From Limnohabitans sp. 2KL-1 (GTDB lineage: Bacteria; Pseudomonadota; Gammaproteobacteria; Burkholderiales; Burkholderiaceae_C), in contig NZ_NESL01000003.1 in NCBI RefSeq assembly GCF_003063435.1, positions 62,001 through 126,000 of the forward strand: DNA of 64,000 nucleotides, given 5' to 3'. Below, one piece after another: positions 51,968 to 61,585 of the stretch. How positions within the stretch are numbered: the first letter of the stretch is position 1; each line of letters starts with the position of its first letter. The notes under the pieces are model-generated. The model did not search any database, was not told where the DNA came from, and saw only the letters and a list, made by a program, of their open reading frames with translations. Position numbers and translations under genes: made by a program.

Positions 51968-53311
51968 TCATGCTGGACAGCTCAACGCGGTCAGCGCTTG
52001 CGCATATCGCTCAGCAGCACCTCGGCTTTGGGCCACCAAATCCAGCCCTTTTTGGCGAGCCCGTTTACATGCAGAAGGCTCATGCAACCAGGCCATGGCC
52101 TGATCAAGGGCACCGTTCATGTCGGCCACCCGCGCCGCAGCGCCAGCGGTTTCGGCGTTTTGTGCGGCTTCGGCAAAGTTGAAAGTGTGCGGCCCCATGA
52201 TGACCGGGCAGCCAAAGGCAGCAGCTTCGATCAGGTTTTGGCCGCCCAGCGGCATGAAGCTGCCCCCCAGCAAAGTCATGTCGGCGCTCTGGAAATACAC
52301 CGGCATTTCGCCCAGACTGTCACCCAGCCACACCTCGGTTTTTTCTGCCTGATCGGCAGGGTCTGGCGCATCCGGCGTCCAGGCCGAGCGGCGAAACACC
52401 GACAAGCCCTGTGCAGCCACCTGCGCATGGACTTCGTCAAACCGCTGCGGGTGCCGGGGCACCAGCAGCCACAGCACACCCGCCGCCCGGAACGCCGCCA
52501 GCCGATCCGCATCGGCCGCCAACGCCTGCAGCCACAGCGCCTCTTCGCCCTCGCGGGTGCTGGCCAGCATGACCACCGGCCGGGACTGGCCCTGGACTTG
52601 CCACTGGCTGCGCCAGACTTGGGCCAGCGCCAGCGCATCGGGCTGGGGCGGCACGTCGAATTTGAGGTTGCCCAGCACCGCCTGCACCTTGGCACCCAGC
52701 TGCTGAAGGCGCGCTGCGTCATCCGGGCTTTGCGCCAGAACCGCTGTCAAACCCCGGTAAGCGGGCCGTGACAACAGCGCCCAGCGCAGGCCCGAGCGCA
52801 GCGATTTGTCATTCAAGCGGGCATTGGCCAGCACCAGCGGCACCTGTGCCAAGACGCAAGCCTGCACCAGCGTGGGCCAGACCTCGGTTTCCATCAGGAT
52901 GCCCAGCCGGGGCTGGTGGTGCTGCAAAAAGCGCCGCGTGGCCTCGGGCGTGTCCCAGGGCAGCCAGGCCTGCGCATCACCCGGGCGCAGCAGCGATTGC
53001 CCCTGCGCCCAGCCGGTGGCGGTGCTGTGGGTAAGCAACAAGCGCATGTCGGGCCAGAGGGTGCGCAATGACGCAATCAGGATGGCTGCCGCCCGGGTCT
53101 CGCCCAGCGAAACGGCATGCACCCAGATGCGGCCCGGCTCAGGCGGGGCCTCGTCGTAAAAACCAAAACGCTGGGGCATGTGCGCCAGATAACCAGGCTC
53201 TTGCAGGCCTCGGCGTTGCAGTTTGCGGCGCAGCAGGGGTTGCAGGCCGCGCATCACTGCGCCATATGCGCCCAGCGCCAGGCGCTCTGCCCAAGACAAA
53301 GCGGCCCGCAT
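51968..53311 (-). CDS. waaA: 3-deoxy-D-manno-octulosonic-acid (Kdo) transferase
   Basis: 447 residues, the normal length. There is an N-terminal membrane anchor (about 8-28), the VHAVSLGETRAA block with the catalytic glutamate (Glu71), the METEVWPTLVQACV region, and a CMP-Kdo-binding C-terminal half with GGSFMPLGGQNLIEAAAFG. It adds Kdo to lipid IVA in LPS synthesis at the inner membrane. It overlaps the stop of the upstream glycosyltransferase by one base (TGATG), so the two are coupled. Confidence 0.95.
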   Translation of the reverse strand: MRAALSWAERLALGAYGAVMRGLQPLLRRKLQRRGLQEPGYLAHMPQRFGFYDEAPPEPGRIWVHAVSLGETRAAAILIASLRTLWPDMRLLLTHSTATGWAQGQSLLRPGDAQAWLPWDTPEATRRFLQHHQPRLGILMETEVWPTLVQACVLAQVPLVLANARLNDKSLRSGLRWALLSRPAYRGLTAVLAQSPDDAARLQQLGAKVQAVLGNLKFDVPPQPDALALAQVWRSQWQVQGQSRPVVMLASTREGEEALWLQALAADADRLAAFRAAGVLWLLVPRHPQRFDEVHAQVAAQGLSVFRRSAWTPDAPDPADQAEKTEVWLGDSLGEMPVYFQSADMTLLGGSFMPLGGQNLIEAAAFGCPVIMGPHTFNFAEAAQNAETAGAAARVADMNGALDQAMAWLHEPSACKRARQKGLDLVAQSRGAAERYAQALTALSCPA

Positions 53312-54375
53312 CAGCGCCCGGCCGCCCGGTCAAACAGCTGTTGGTAGACCCGGCCAATGCCTTCGGCTTCTTTGGCCAGAGAAAATTCATGCGATACCCG
53401 GTCATGCGCTGCCTGGCCCATCTGCACCGCTGCAGGCAGATCGGCCAGCACCTGGCGCACGGCGCGTGCCAGACCCGGCGCATCGCCCGTGTCCACCAGC
53501 TCGCCCGTGATGCCGGGCAACACCAATTGGTCAAACGCGCCGGTGCGCGAACACACCAAAGCGCAACCTGTGGCCGCTGCCTCGAACGGGGTCAAGCCAA
53601 ACGGCTCATAACGCGGGCAGGCCACGCACAGCAGGCAGCGCTGGTACCACTGGTGAACCTCGCCTGCAGGCACTTCGCCCAGAAACACAATGCGCTCGGA
53701 CAAGCCGGCTTGGGCGATCTTGTCGATCAGGGCTTGCTGGTAGGCCTGGTGCTGGGGCTGGGCCAGCCCCGCAATCACGGCGGTCGCGCCGGGCAGGTGC
53801 GGCAGCGCCTCGATCATGGCGTCCACAAACACGTCGCTGCCCTTGTCGGGCCGCACACGGCCAAACACGCCAATGCCGTATTGGCCAGGCAAGCCAGAAT
53901 CGGCCCAGGCCTTGAGCTTGTCGGGCGATAAGGCAAAGCGCGACAGGTCAATGCCGTGCGGCACCACGGCCGTGGTGTTGGGCACAAAACTGGCCGCCAG
54001 CGGCGTGGTCGAGATGACCGCGTCCATTTTGGCGATCAGCCAGCGCGGAAAGCGCCCGTGCAGGTGCTGCGCCGCCGAGGTGAAGACCAGCTTGATCGGC
54101 AGGCGCAGCACGTCGCGGGCAAAAATGCCCAGCATCATTTCCGGGTCACGCCGCACATGCCAAATGCGAAAACGCCGCCCCTCAGGCGGTTTGCGCGATA
54201 TGTTCAGGGCTTGCCAGACCGACAAGCCCGCCACCCGGTTGGACATCGTGGTGCCGCAATAACCCAGCCGCCATTGCTGCATTTGCAGTGGAACCAGGGC
54301 GTTGACCGTGGCCGATACGCCGGTGTAGCGTTGTTTGATGTTGAAGACGATGACGTCGGGGTTGGGATGGAGCAC
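53311..54375 (-). CDS. Glycosyltransferase family 4 (LPS core type)
   Basis: 354 residues, GT-B fold. The N-terminal acceptor domain is followed by VPHGIDLSRF, GRVRPDKGSDVFVDAM and the C-terminal nucleotide-sugar motif EPFGLTPFEAAATGCALV (E-x7-E type). It transfers a sugar to the LPS core in the cytoplasm. It is translationally coupled to waaA downstream and divergent from a family 25 glycosyltransferase. The donor sugar is unknown. Confidence 0.9.
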   Translation of the reverse strand: MLHPNPDVIVFNIKQRYTGVSATVNALVPLQMQQWRLGYCGTTMSNRVAGLSVWQALNISRKPPEGRRFRIWHVRRDPEMMLGIFARDVLRLPIKLVFTSAAQHLHGRFPRWLIAKMDAVISTTPLAASFVPNTTAVVPHGIDLSRFALSPDKLKAWADSGLPGQYGIGVFGRVRPDKGSDVFVDAMIEALPHLPGATAVIAGLAQPQHQAYQQALIDKIAQAGLSERIVFLGEVPAGEVHQWYQRCLLCVACPRYEPFGLTPFEAAATGCALVCSRTGAFDQLVLPGITGELVDTGDAPGLARAVRQVLADLPAAVQMGQAAHDRVSHEFSLAKEAEGIGRVYQQLFDRAAGR

Positions 54376-54458
54376 AGCGTCCCGATGGGAGTAAGGGTCG
54401 GGAAATTATAGAGAGCACCAGCAGTTATATTCCCCAGCACGACTTTGGCATCCCTTGC

Positions 54459-55268
54459 ATGAAAACCTACATCTTGAATTTACCCTCAGCCCGGGAGCGT
54501 CGGGCTTTTCAAACGCACCAGGCCGAGCAACTCGGGCTGGCTGCGGTGTTCATCGATGCCCACACCCCGGCAGACATTCCGGAGGCGTTTTTCCAGGCCC
54601 ATGCGTTTGCATGGGAACGCCCACTCAAGATCACCGAAGTCGCTTGTTTTCTCAGTCACCATGCGGTCTGGCAAAAGATTGCTGCAGATGACGCCCCCGC
54701 CCTGATTCTGGAAGATGACGCGATACTGGCCCGCAACACGCCTCGTCTGCTCAAGGAATTGCAAAACTTGAAAAACATCGACCACGTTTGCCTGGAAACC
54801 CGTCGGCGCAAGAAATTGCTGGGCCAGTCATTCATCGCATGCCAAGACGCCCAAGCAGTCCTGCACCCCTTGCTGCAGGACCGCACCGGCGCAGCCGCCT
54901 ATGTTTTGTGGCCATCCGGTGCGCGTCAGCTTCTTGCAAAATTTCAGGCTGTCGGTATGGGTCTGGCAGATGCCTTTATTTCCAGCACTTACACCCTGCA
55001 ATCCTGGCAAACCGTCCCGGCGTTTGCGATCCAGGCCGATGTGGCCCAAGACCATGGCGTTGTCTGTCCGATCGCACCACACTCCTTGATTGCGCGCGAA
55101 AAAGTACCCAGCCCACCGACCCAGCACTGGACACAAGGGGTTCGGTTGAAGCTGCGCCGCTTGGGCTCGCAAATGCGATTGGCTTGGCGCTTTTTGAGTT
55201 GCATGAGCCGTGCGCGGCGTCAAATGGTGGGCATCGATCTGCCGCAATTTTCAAAAGCGCCCGACTAA
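54459..55268 (+). CDS. Glycosyltransferase family 25 (LPS type)
   Basis: 269 residues. The start MKTYILNLPSARERR, the SHHAVWQ segment, the ALILEDDAI (ED-D) motif and the later DRTGAAAYVLWPSGARQL are classic GT25 features. It is similar to Lex2/LgtB-type galactosyl- and glucosyltransferases. It would extend LPS oligosaccharide. Its last 4 bp overlap the last 4 bp of the convergent gene at 55265. It is divergent from the GT4 gene across 83 bp, which probably contain both promoters. Confidence 0.9.
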   Translation: MKTYILNLPSARERRAFQTHQAEQLGLAAVFIDAHTPADIPEAFFQAHAFAWERPLKITEVACFLSHHAVWQKIAADDAPALILEDDAILARNTPRLLKELQNLKNIDHVCLETRRRKKLLGQSFIACQDAQAVLHPLLQDRTGAAAYVLWPSGARQLLAKFQAVGMGLADAFISSTYTLQSWQTVPAFAIQADVAQDHGVVCPIAPHSLIAREKVPSPPTQHWTQGVRLKLRRLGSQMRLAWRFLSCMSRARRQMVGIDLPQFSKAPD

Positions 55269-56179
55269 CGGGAAATATAGCGACGCCACAGCAGCTCCAG
55301 CTTGTTCAAAATCAAAGGCAACCAGCGGGTACGGTAGACATTGAACTTGTACGGCTTTTTGACCCGGGGATCGTGCGTGTTCACAAAGTCTTCTGCAAAC
55401 GGATAAGCCTGCAATGGACGTTGCCCGAATGCGCAGGATTCTTGCTGCGTCATTTCAATGAACGACTTGACCCGGTTACCCGCCATCTTGGCGGCCAGCT
55501 TCGCACCCAAAGTCAGCACACGCCCACGGTAAGCCGGTTCTTCCGGCACATAAAACACAAAGGGGTCGGCCATTTGCACCATGTCGGCAAAATGTGCGCC
55601 CGCCAACTCCCCATTGGCTTGTTCTGATGAAGCGAAAACCCAGCCGCACTGCCGCAAGCGTTCGACATTCAGCAACGCGATGTCTGCGTATTTCTGCGGC
55701 ACAGCACTGGCCTCGGGATGGGCCGCAGACCAGCGGTAACACCGCAAGCTCGAATCCGCCCGATAGCGGGTCTCAAAATAATCTCTTTTGCTGCCTTTCA
55801 TGAACAACGGACTGATGAAGGCCACATCAGGGCATTGCTCAAAAACAAGTTGGGCCAAAGACAGATCGCGAGCATCAAAGGGTCGAACGATTTGCAAATC
55901 GTCTTGCAGCATCAGCAAAAAGTCGGCTTGTGTCGCCTCCAGCGCCGATTGCATGTTGTTGTAATAGCCGCCATGCCGGTCGTCGAGTCCTGACTTCATG
56001 TGCCGCACGCGTTCGCCCAAGCTGCACAGGTACTGCACGGTTTCAGGATCGTCGCTGCCGTCGTCATAGACCGTGAAGGGCACGCCTGGCAAATTGCGCT
56101 GCAAAGACGCCACACAATTTTTCAGATACGCACCACGATTGAATGAAAAAATCGCAATGTCCAAAGTCGCAGACGTCAT
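55265..56179 (-). CDS. Glycosyltransferase family 2-like protein
   Basis: 304 residues from the ATG at 56179; a TTG at 56206 is possible. The GT-A start LDIAIFSFNRGAYLKNCVAS, TVYDDGSDDPETV and the metal motif LLMLQDDLQIV are clear. The C-terminal half, with FISPLFMKG and WVFASSEQANGE, is less typical. It probably adds a sugar in LPS or O-antigen synthesis. It lies 156 bp after the O-antigen ligase-like gene; I saw no gene or terminator in that gap. It is convergent and overlapping with the GT25 gene. Confidence 0.82.
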   Translation of the reverse strand: MTSATLDIAIFSFNRGAYLKNCVASLQRNLPGVPFTVYDDGSDDPETVQYLCSLGERVRHMKSGLDDRHGGYYNNMQSALEATQADFLLMLQDDLQIVRPFDARDLSLAQLVFEQCPDVAFISPLFMKGSKRDYFETRYRADSSLRCYRWSAAHPEASAVPQKYADIALLNVERLRQCGWVFASSEQANGELAGAHFADMVQMADPFVFYVPEEPAYRGRVLTLGAKLAAKMAGNRVKSFIEMTQQESCAFGQRPLQAYPFAEDFVNTHDPRVKKPYKFNVYRTRWLPLILNKLELLWRRYISR

Positions 56180-56335
56180 GTCAAGAGGCTTTCTGTTCGC
56201 AGGCAAAAAGGATTGGCCAAACCACCAAGGCGAGATGGATCATGGCCAGCACAGCAGGCCCGGCCGAAAGGCTGGGCAGTGCATGACGTGCCGTGCACCG
56301 AAGGCGCACACATCATAGGCCACAACCAGATCGGC

Positions 56336-57604
56336 TTATGGCCGGTCCTTGCTGTCATCACCAGCCATCCAGGCCAGTCCCAGCAACATCACCGTCAGGG
56401 TGCTGAAAAAATAACGAAAAGCATTGCGCCCCAGGGCGTTGACGGTCAAGCCAAACTCAAAAATCAAGACCACCAACAACATGCCCAACAACACATAGGC
56501 TTGGATGCGCGCATGCTTGCGGCGCTGGAGTTGCCAGAATCCGGCAAATAAGCCACCAAACAAGGCCACCAAGGACGATAGGCCCACCAGCCCCGACACC
56601 GCCGCGTAATGCAAGATGTCGTTCTCGAAAACCGGTGCAATGCCCTCTGGCACCGCCAAAGGCTTCAAGTGCTCGCCCAGTTTCCTCAAAGCCTCACCAC
56701 CACCCCAACCCAACCATGGCCGTTCCGCGAAAAGGTGCACAGCGTAAGACCACAGTTCCAGACGGATGCTGACCGACCAATCCACCACCTCACCGGTCTT
56801 GTACCAATGCAGACCCCCATTGAAGCCTTGCTGAACACGTTGCACAACCAGTTCATCGGGGGCCAACCACACCCCCTTGGCCACCAACAAACCAATGACC
56901 AGCACACTGGCCAAGCGCCACATCACCGGTTTTTGAGCCATCAATTTCCAGGCAAAAACAATCAGCACCATGACAATGGACAGCCAGCCCCCCTTGGACC
57001 CGCTCAACAAGGAGGCCCACACGCCGAACACCGCACCGAAAACCATGTACATCCGCACAAGCCAGGACGATCGGGCTTGTTCAAAAAACAAAATTCCAAA
57101 CAAGGAAATGCAGGCCAGCACCACGGCCAAATCACCAAAGACGATCGGGTGGTTCATGGCCCCCATGGCACGACCGATGTGCATCACCAGACTTTGGTAA
57201 CTGGCCAATGCGCCCGCCAGGATCGCCCCCGTGGCTGCGCCCAGCCAAAGGACTTGGGCTTGCAACCGTGCGCCAATGACCCCGCTGAGCATGAAGGGCA
57301 TCAGGACAAACGGCACAAAGGCTTCGTAATAGCTGAGCTTGTAGCCGTACCAAAAACCCACAAAAATGCCCATGACGACAAACAGACCCACACCCCACAC
57401 CATGCGCCGAACCTCGGGCCACTGCCACAGCGCCGTCCAATGGTTTCGCCAGCGCCCCATGGGCCACAAACCCATCCCCGTCAGTGCCAAACACAGCAAG
57501 ACATAAGCCCCCGGCAAGACCAATGACAAGGACAAGAAAGCAAACACCAGAACATTCTGGATCGATTCGCTGCGACTCAAGGTGTGGGACTCAAACCGTG
57601 TCAT
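56336..57604 (-). CDS. O-antigen ligase/polymerase-family membrane protein
   Basis: 422 residues from the ATG at 57604, which lies 14 bp inside the 3' end of the preceding glycosyltransferase gene; the longer frame is not protein-like. It has about 11 hydrophobic helices and a large periplasmic loop (about 280-350) containing RPWLGWGGGEALRKLG, the Wzy_C/WaaL (O-antigen ligase) motif. It would attach O-chain to the lipid A core or polymerise O-units. The gene set around it (waaA, glycosyltransferases, phosphomannomutase) supports LPS synthesis. Confidence 0.85.
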   Translation of the reverse strand: MTRFESHTLSRSESIQNVLVFAFLSLSLVLPGAYVLLCLALTGMGLWPMGRWRNHWTALWQWPEVRRMVWGVGLFVVMGIFVGFWYGYKLSYYEAFVPFVLMPFMLSGVIGARLQAQVLWLGAATGAILAGALASYQSLVMHIGRAMGAMNHPIVFGDLAVVLACISLFGILFFEQARSSWLVRMYMVFGAVFGVWASLLSGSKGGWLSIVMVLIVFAWKLMAQKPVMWRLASVLVIGLLVAKGVWLAPDELVVQRVQQGFNGGLHWYKTGEVVDWSVSIRLELWSYAVHLFAERPWLGWGGGEALRKLGEHLKPLAVPEGIAPVFENDILHYAAVSGLVGLSSLVALFGGLFAGFWQLQRRKHARIQAYVLLGMLLVVLIFEFGLTVNALGRNAFRYFFSTLTVMLLGLAWMAGDDSKDRP

Positions 57605-58460
57605 TCGATGACCAATGCAACAAGCCCATCCAGCGCCCCAGCATGCGGGCCAGCAACTTGGGAGAAAACAAGATCGCACGCAAAGGCAGCGCCAACGCAG
57701 TGACCCACAACAAACGTCGCCGGTCGCGCAGCGCTTGCTGGCGAGAACCGTGCTTTTCTTCAAAAATCAATTTGGATTGGGCGTGGTGATAGCCCCTGAC
57801 GTACTCGCTTTTCCAAGGTGAGCCGCCCTTGACCGAACCGCGAGAACGGTGCAACGCCACCACATCGGGCACCACCACCAAGGGCAGGCGGGCCTTGAAC
57901 AGGCGCAGGCACAGGTCATCGTCTTCGTAATACAGAAAGAAACGTTCGTCAAAAAATCCCGTGCTCTGGAACCTCGCCATGCGAAAAAGCATGGCGGCAC
58001 CGCACACAAAACCCACGCACGCAGCGCCTTGGGCCTGCGGCCCCCGCGAGGTCCACAAGCTGTGTGGCCAACGGTAATTCACCTCAGGCTTGCCCCGCGC
58101 GTCCACCAATTGGGGGGCCAACAAAGCGGCTTCCGGCATGGACTGTGCATGTGCGACCAAAGCCATCAAGGAGGTCAGCGTGATCTCACAATCGGGATTG
58201 AGCAGAAATGCCAATGGCGTCCTGACCAAGGCAAGGGCCCGGTTGTTGGCGGCGCCAAAACCCAGGTTTTCAGGATGCGCCAGCACAGTGGCATGCGGCC
58301 AACAAGTTTGTGCCTGAGTGGCCGTTCCGTCGTTGCTCGCGTTGTCTGAAATGATGACATGAGGGCAGTGCTGCAACAAAGCATTCAAGCCTGCAAGGCA
58401 ATGCGCACTGTGGTGAGTCACCACCACCACCGTCACCTGCTCCAGGTCGTGCAAGTCCAT
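57591..58460 (-). CDS. Glycosyltransferase family 2 (rhamnosyltransferase-like)
   Basis: 289 residues. VTVVVVTHHSAHCLAGL, ISDNASNDGT, LGFGAANNRAL and FLLNPDCEIT make a textbook GT2 N-terminus with the DxD-like NPD motif; FFDERFFLYYEDDDLCLR is typical of rhamnosyltransferase-like members. A C-terminal hydrophobic stretch may associate with the membrane. It sits 2 bp after the phosphomannomutase gene, and the ligase-like gene starts within its end, so the three are co-transcribed. Confidence 0.9.
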   Translation of the reverse strand: MDLHDLEQVTVVVVTHHSAHCLAGLNALLQHCPHVIISDNASNDGTATQAQTCWPHATVLAHPENLGFGAANNRALALVRTPLAFLLNPDCEITLTSLMALVAHAQSMPEAALLAPQLVDARGKPEVNYRWPHSLWTSRGPQAQGAACVGFVCGAAMLFRMARFQSTGFFDERFFLYYEDDDLCLRLFKARLPLVVVPDVVALHRSRGSVKGGSPWKSEYVRGYHHAQSKLIFEEKHGSRQQALRDRRRLLWVTALALPLRAILFSPKLLARMLGRWMGLLHWSSNDTV

Positions 58461-58462
58461 GC

Positions 58463-59866
58463 TCAGTGCGCCGCCGCCTGGATCTGCGCATCCGGCTTGA
58501 CCGTGCGCAGCAGGGCCAGCATCTCGGCTTCGATGCGGTGCAATGCGGCTTCGGTGTGACCCTCAAAACGCAGCACCAGCACCGGCGTGGTGTTCGAGGC
58601 CCGGATCAGGCCGAAACCATCGGGCCAGTCCACCCGCAGGCCGTCAATGGTGAAGACTTTGGCAGGGGCCTTGAAGGCGTCACCGGCCAGCACCTGCAAA
58701 GCGCTGGTCACGCTGTGTGGCTCGCCTTCGGCACAGGCCACGTTCAGCTCGGGTGTGCTGAAACTGCTGGGCAAGGCGTTCAAAACGGCATTGGCATCGG
58801 GGGATTGGCTGACGATTTCGAGCAATCGGCAACCGGCATAGGTGCCATCGTCGAAGCCGTACCAGCGCTCCTTGAAGAAGATGTGGCCGCTCATCTCGCC
58901 GCCCAAAGGGGCTTGCCCACCTGCGGCTTCAATGGCCCGCATCTGGGCCTTGATCAGCGAGTGGCCGGTTTTGTACATCAAAGCTTGGCCACCTGCGGCC
59001 TCGATGGCCGGGGCCAGGCGCTGTGAGCACTTCACGTCAAACAAGATGGTGCCACCCGGCACGCGGCTGAGCACGTCCTCGGCAAACAGCTGCATCTGGC
59101 GGTCGGGGTAGATGTTGTTGCCGTCCTTGGTCACGATGCCCAACCGGTCGCCGTCGCCGTCAAAGGCCAGACCGAGTTCGGCGTCTGTGGTTTTCAGGGT
59201 CTCGATCAGGTCTTGCAGGTTTTCGGGCTTGCTCGGGTCGGGGTGGTGGTTGGGAAAGTTGCCGTCGACCTCGCTGAACAGCTCGATCACCTCGCAGCCC
59301 AAAGCCCGGAAGATGCCGGGGGCCGAAGCGCCTGCGATGCCGTTGCCCGAGTCAATCACGATCTTCATGGGGCGCGACAATCGGGTGTCGCCCACAATGC
59401 GCTGCGTGTAGTCGGCCAGCACGTCCAGCTGCGTGACGCTGCCGCCGCCTTGCAGCTGCCAGGTCTCGGCTTCGATCATCTGGCGCAGGCCCTGAATCTC
59501 GTCGCCATAAATGGCGCGCCCGCCCAGCACCATCTTGAAGCCGTTGTAGTCCTTGGGGTTGTGGCTGCCCGTGACCTGGATACCGCTTTGGCAGGCGGTG
59601 TGGGCCGCAAAGTAAAGCATGGGCGTGGTCACCAGACCCACATCAATGACCTGGATGCCCGCCGCCACCAAACCGCGAATCAGCGCGGCCGACAGACTGG
59701 GCCCGCTCAAACGGCCATCGCGTCCCACGGCCACAGTGCTCTGGCCTTCGGCCAGTGCGTGGGTGCCAAAGGCTTTGCCCAACCCTTCGGCCACTTGCTC
59801 GTTCAGGGTAGACGGCACCACGCCGCGGATGTCATAGGCTTTGAAAATGGAGGATGTCACTTGCAT
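58463..59866 (-). CDS. Phosphomannomutase/phosphoglucomutase
   Basis: 467 residues from the ATG at 59866; a TTG at 59878 is the alternative. The four alpha-D-phosphohexomutase motifs are present: the phosphoserine loop VTGSHNPKDYNG (Ser101), the magnesium loop DGDGDR (236-241), the sugar loop GGEMSGHIFF and the phosphate loop RASNTTP. It interconverts mannose or glucose 6- and 1-phosphates for GDP-mannose or UDP-glucose and so for LPS (AlgC/ManB-like). It is first in the minus-strand LPS operon and divergent from the alkylation-repair genes. Confidence 0.93.
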   Translation of the reverse strand: MQVTSSIFKAYDIRGVVPSTLNEQVAEGLGKAFGTHALAEGQSTVAVGRDGRLSGPSLSAALIRGLVAAGIQVIDVGLVTTPMLYFAAHTACQSGIQVTGSHNPKDYNGFKMVLGGRAIYGDEIQGLRQMIEAETWQLQGGGSVTQLDVLADYTQRIVGDTRLSRPMKIVIDSGNGIAGASAPGIFRALGCEVIELFSEVDGNFPNHHPDPSKPENLQDLIETLKTTDAELGLAFDGDGDRLGIVTKDGNNIYPDRQMQLFAEDVLSRVPGGTILFDVKCSQRLAPAIEAAGGQALMYKTGHSLIKAQMRAIEAAGGQAPLGGEMSGHIFFKERWYGFDDGTYAGCRLLEIVSQSPDANAVLNALPSSFSTPELNVACAEGEPHSVTSALQVLAGDAFKAPAKVFTIDGLRVDWPDGFGLIRASNTTPVLVLRFEGHTEAALHRIEAEMLALLRTVKPDAQIQAAAH

Positions 59867-60019
59867 GGGATAAACCAATCAAAAAGGCTGCCAGAACCGA
59901 CTTGGGAATTGTGGGTTCCATTGTAGAGGGCAAGCGCGCCATCTCTTTGACACCATGGGTCCGGAAACGACACCCGCATCCCGGCCGCCCACCCGCTTTT
60001 GTGGCTAACATGGCCATTC

Positions 60020-61585
60020 ATGAAACGCCCCCACGCCACCGCCCTGCCCACCCGGCCTGCAACAACGTCAGGCCTGGATGCGCAGCGCTGCTATCGGGCC
60101 ATGGCCGAACGGGATGCGGCCTGGGATGGCGTCTTTTTCACGGGCGTCACCACGACAGGCATTTACTGCCGACCCGTTTGCCGCGTGAAGTTGCCGCGCC
60201 AGACCCACTGCCTTTTCTTTGAAACCCCCGCGCAGGCCGAGGGCCATGGTTTCAGGCCTTGCCTGCGTTGCCGTCCGGAGCTGGCACCGGCCCGCCGCTT
60301 CTGGTCCACAACCGATGCCGAAGCGGTTCTGGCCGAACACGCCGCCCGGAAGCTGCAAACGGCCATCCAGCGAGGCGACAAACCACCCACCATGACGGCT
60401 CTGGCGGCACAGCTGGGCGTGAGCGACCGCCACCTGCGGCGCATGTTTTTGCGGCATTGGCAGGTTTCACCCCTGCAGTACCTGCAAACCCAGCGGCTAC
60501 TGCACGCCAAACAGTGGCTGCACGACAGCCCGATGTCTGTGGCTCAGGTGGCGCAAGTCAGCGGTTTCGGCTCAACACGGCGCATGTACGCGGCTTTTGC
60601 CCAACATTACCAACTCAGCCCCGGACAATTGCGCCCGCCACGCACGCAGCGCCAGAACGCAGCGTCAAGCACCGCCTTGGCGCTGGTGCTGCACTACCGG
60701 CCGCCTTGCCAGATCGGGGCCTTGTGGCAATTTTTCAAAGACCGCTCACTGCCAGGCATGGAAAGCTGGCATGGTGAAGGCCCGCGCGCCGTGTTGCGCC
60801 GAACCGTTCGCTGGCCCCATCAGCAAGGGGTCATCGGCGGCTGGCTGGAAGTGCAATGGGACTCGGAACGCCCCTGGGTCCACTTGCGCACCAGTCCCCA
60901 ATTGCTGCCGGTGCTGCCCGATCTGGTGGCCCAGGTCCGCGACTGGCTGGACCTGGATGCTGAGCCGGCGGCCATTGCGCAGGTGATCGAACTGGATTTT
61001 CCACACACCTTGGGCCTGCGCTTGCCGGGTGGCCTCGATGGTTTCGAGCTGGCCGTGCGCGCCATCCTGGGCCAGCAAATCACGGTCAAGGCCGCGCGCA
61101 CCTTGGGCCAGCGGCTGGTCAATGCCCTGGGTGAGCCGTGCGAAACGCCTTGGCCCGAACTGAACCGGACTTTCCCCAGCGCGGCCACTCTGGCCCTGGA
61201 AGAAAACGCCGCGCTCATGGGCAGCCTGGGCGTGGTACGCCAACGGCAAAAAGCCATTCAAGCGCTGGCGAGAGCCGTTGAATCAGGTGCCTTGCAGCTG
61301 CATGCCCAGGCCCCGTTGGAGCCCACCTTGCAGGCGCTGCTGGCCTTGCCCGGCATCGGCCCCTGGACGGCACACTACGTTGCCATGCGCGCACTGCGCT
61401 GGGTGAACGCCTGGCCGGTGCAGGACGTGGCGCTGCAAACTGCTTTGGGTGTGCGGCAACACCCTGCACCCGCGCAGGCGGCGGCACAGCTGGGCCTGGC
61501 CTGGCAACCCTTTCGCAGTTACGCCCTGATCGCGGCCTGGCAACGCTTGTCCCCCACCCCTGAGGCTTCCGATGAAAACCATTGA
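60020..61585 (+). CDS. Ada-AlkA fusion: methyl-sensing regulator plus 3-methyladenine DNA glycosylase
   Basis: 521 residues from the ATG at 60020. Domain 1 is the Ada zinc domain, with cysteines 50, 54, 81 and 84 (GIYCRPVCR and FRPCLRCRPE); Cys50 should accept methyl from phosphotriesters. Domain 2 is an AraC-type helix-turn-helix (about 105-205). Domain 3 is AlkA, with its N-terminal domain and a helix-hairpin-helix (LLALPGIGPWTAHYVAMRAL) and catalytic Asp in WPVQDVALQ. It senses alkylation, activates transcription and excises alkylated bases. The ogt gene overlaps it by 14 bp, together giving a compact adaptive-response unit. Confidence 0.93.
   Translation: MKRPHATALPTRPATTSGLDAQRCYRAMAERDAAWDGVFFTGVTTTGIYCRPVCRVKLPRQTHCLFFETPAQAEGHGFRPCLRCRPELAPARRFWSTTDAEAVLAEHAARKLQTAIQRGDKPPTMTALAAQLGVSDRHLRRMFLRHWQVSPLQYLQTQRLLHAKQWLHDSPMSVAQVAQVSGFGSTRRMYAAFAQHYQLSPGQLRPPRTQRQNAASSTALALVLHYRPPCQIGALWQFFKDRSLPGMESWHGEGPRAVLRRTVRWPHQQGVIGGWLEVQWDSERPWVHLRTSPQLLPVLPDLVAQVRDWLDLDAEPAAIAQVIELDFPHTLGLRLPGGLDGFELAVRAILGQQITVKAARTLGQRLVNALGEPCETPWPELNRTFPSAATLALEENAALMGSLGVVRQRQKAIQALARAVESGALQLHAQAPLEPTLQALLALPGIGPWTAHYVAMRALRWVNAWPVQDVALQTALGVRQHPAPAQAAAQLGLAWQPFRSYALIAAWQRLSPTPEASDENH

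Noticed and set aside
56180..56335. Possible small gene between the O-antigen ligase-like gene and the GT2-like gene
   Set aside because: Short frames there have no ribosome site and unlikely composition (Trp/Pro/Cys-rich). I see nothing supportable in this 156-bp gap.
59867..60019. Ada-box-like GGCAAGCGCGCC in front of the Ada-AlkA gene
   Set aside because: Only a partial resemblance to the E. coli AAT/GCAA Ada boxes, and the correct spacing to a promoter could not be shown.
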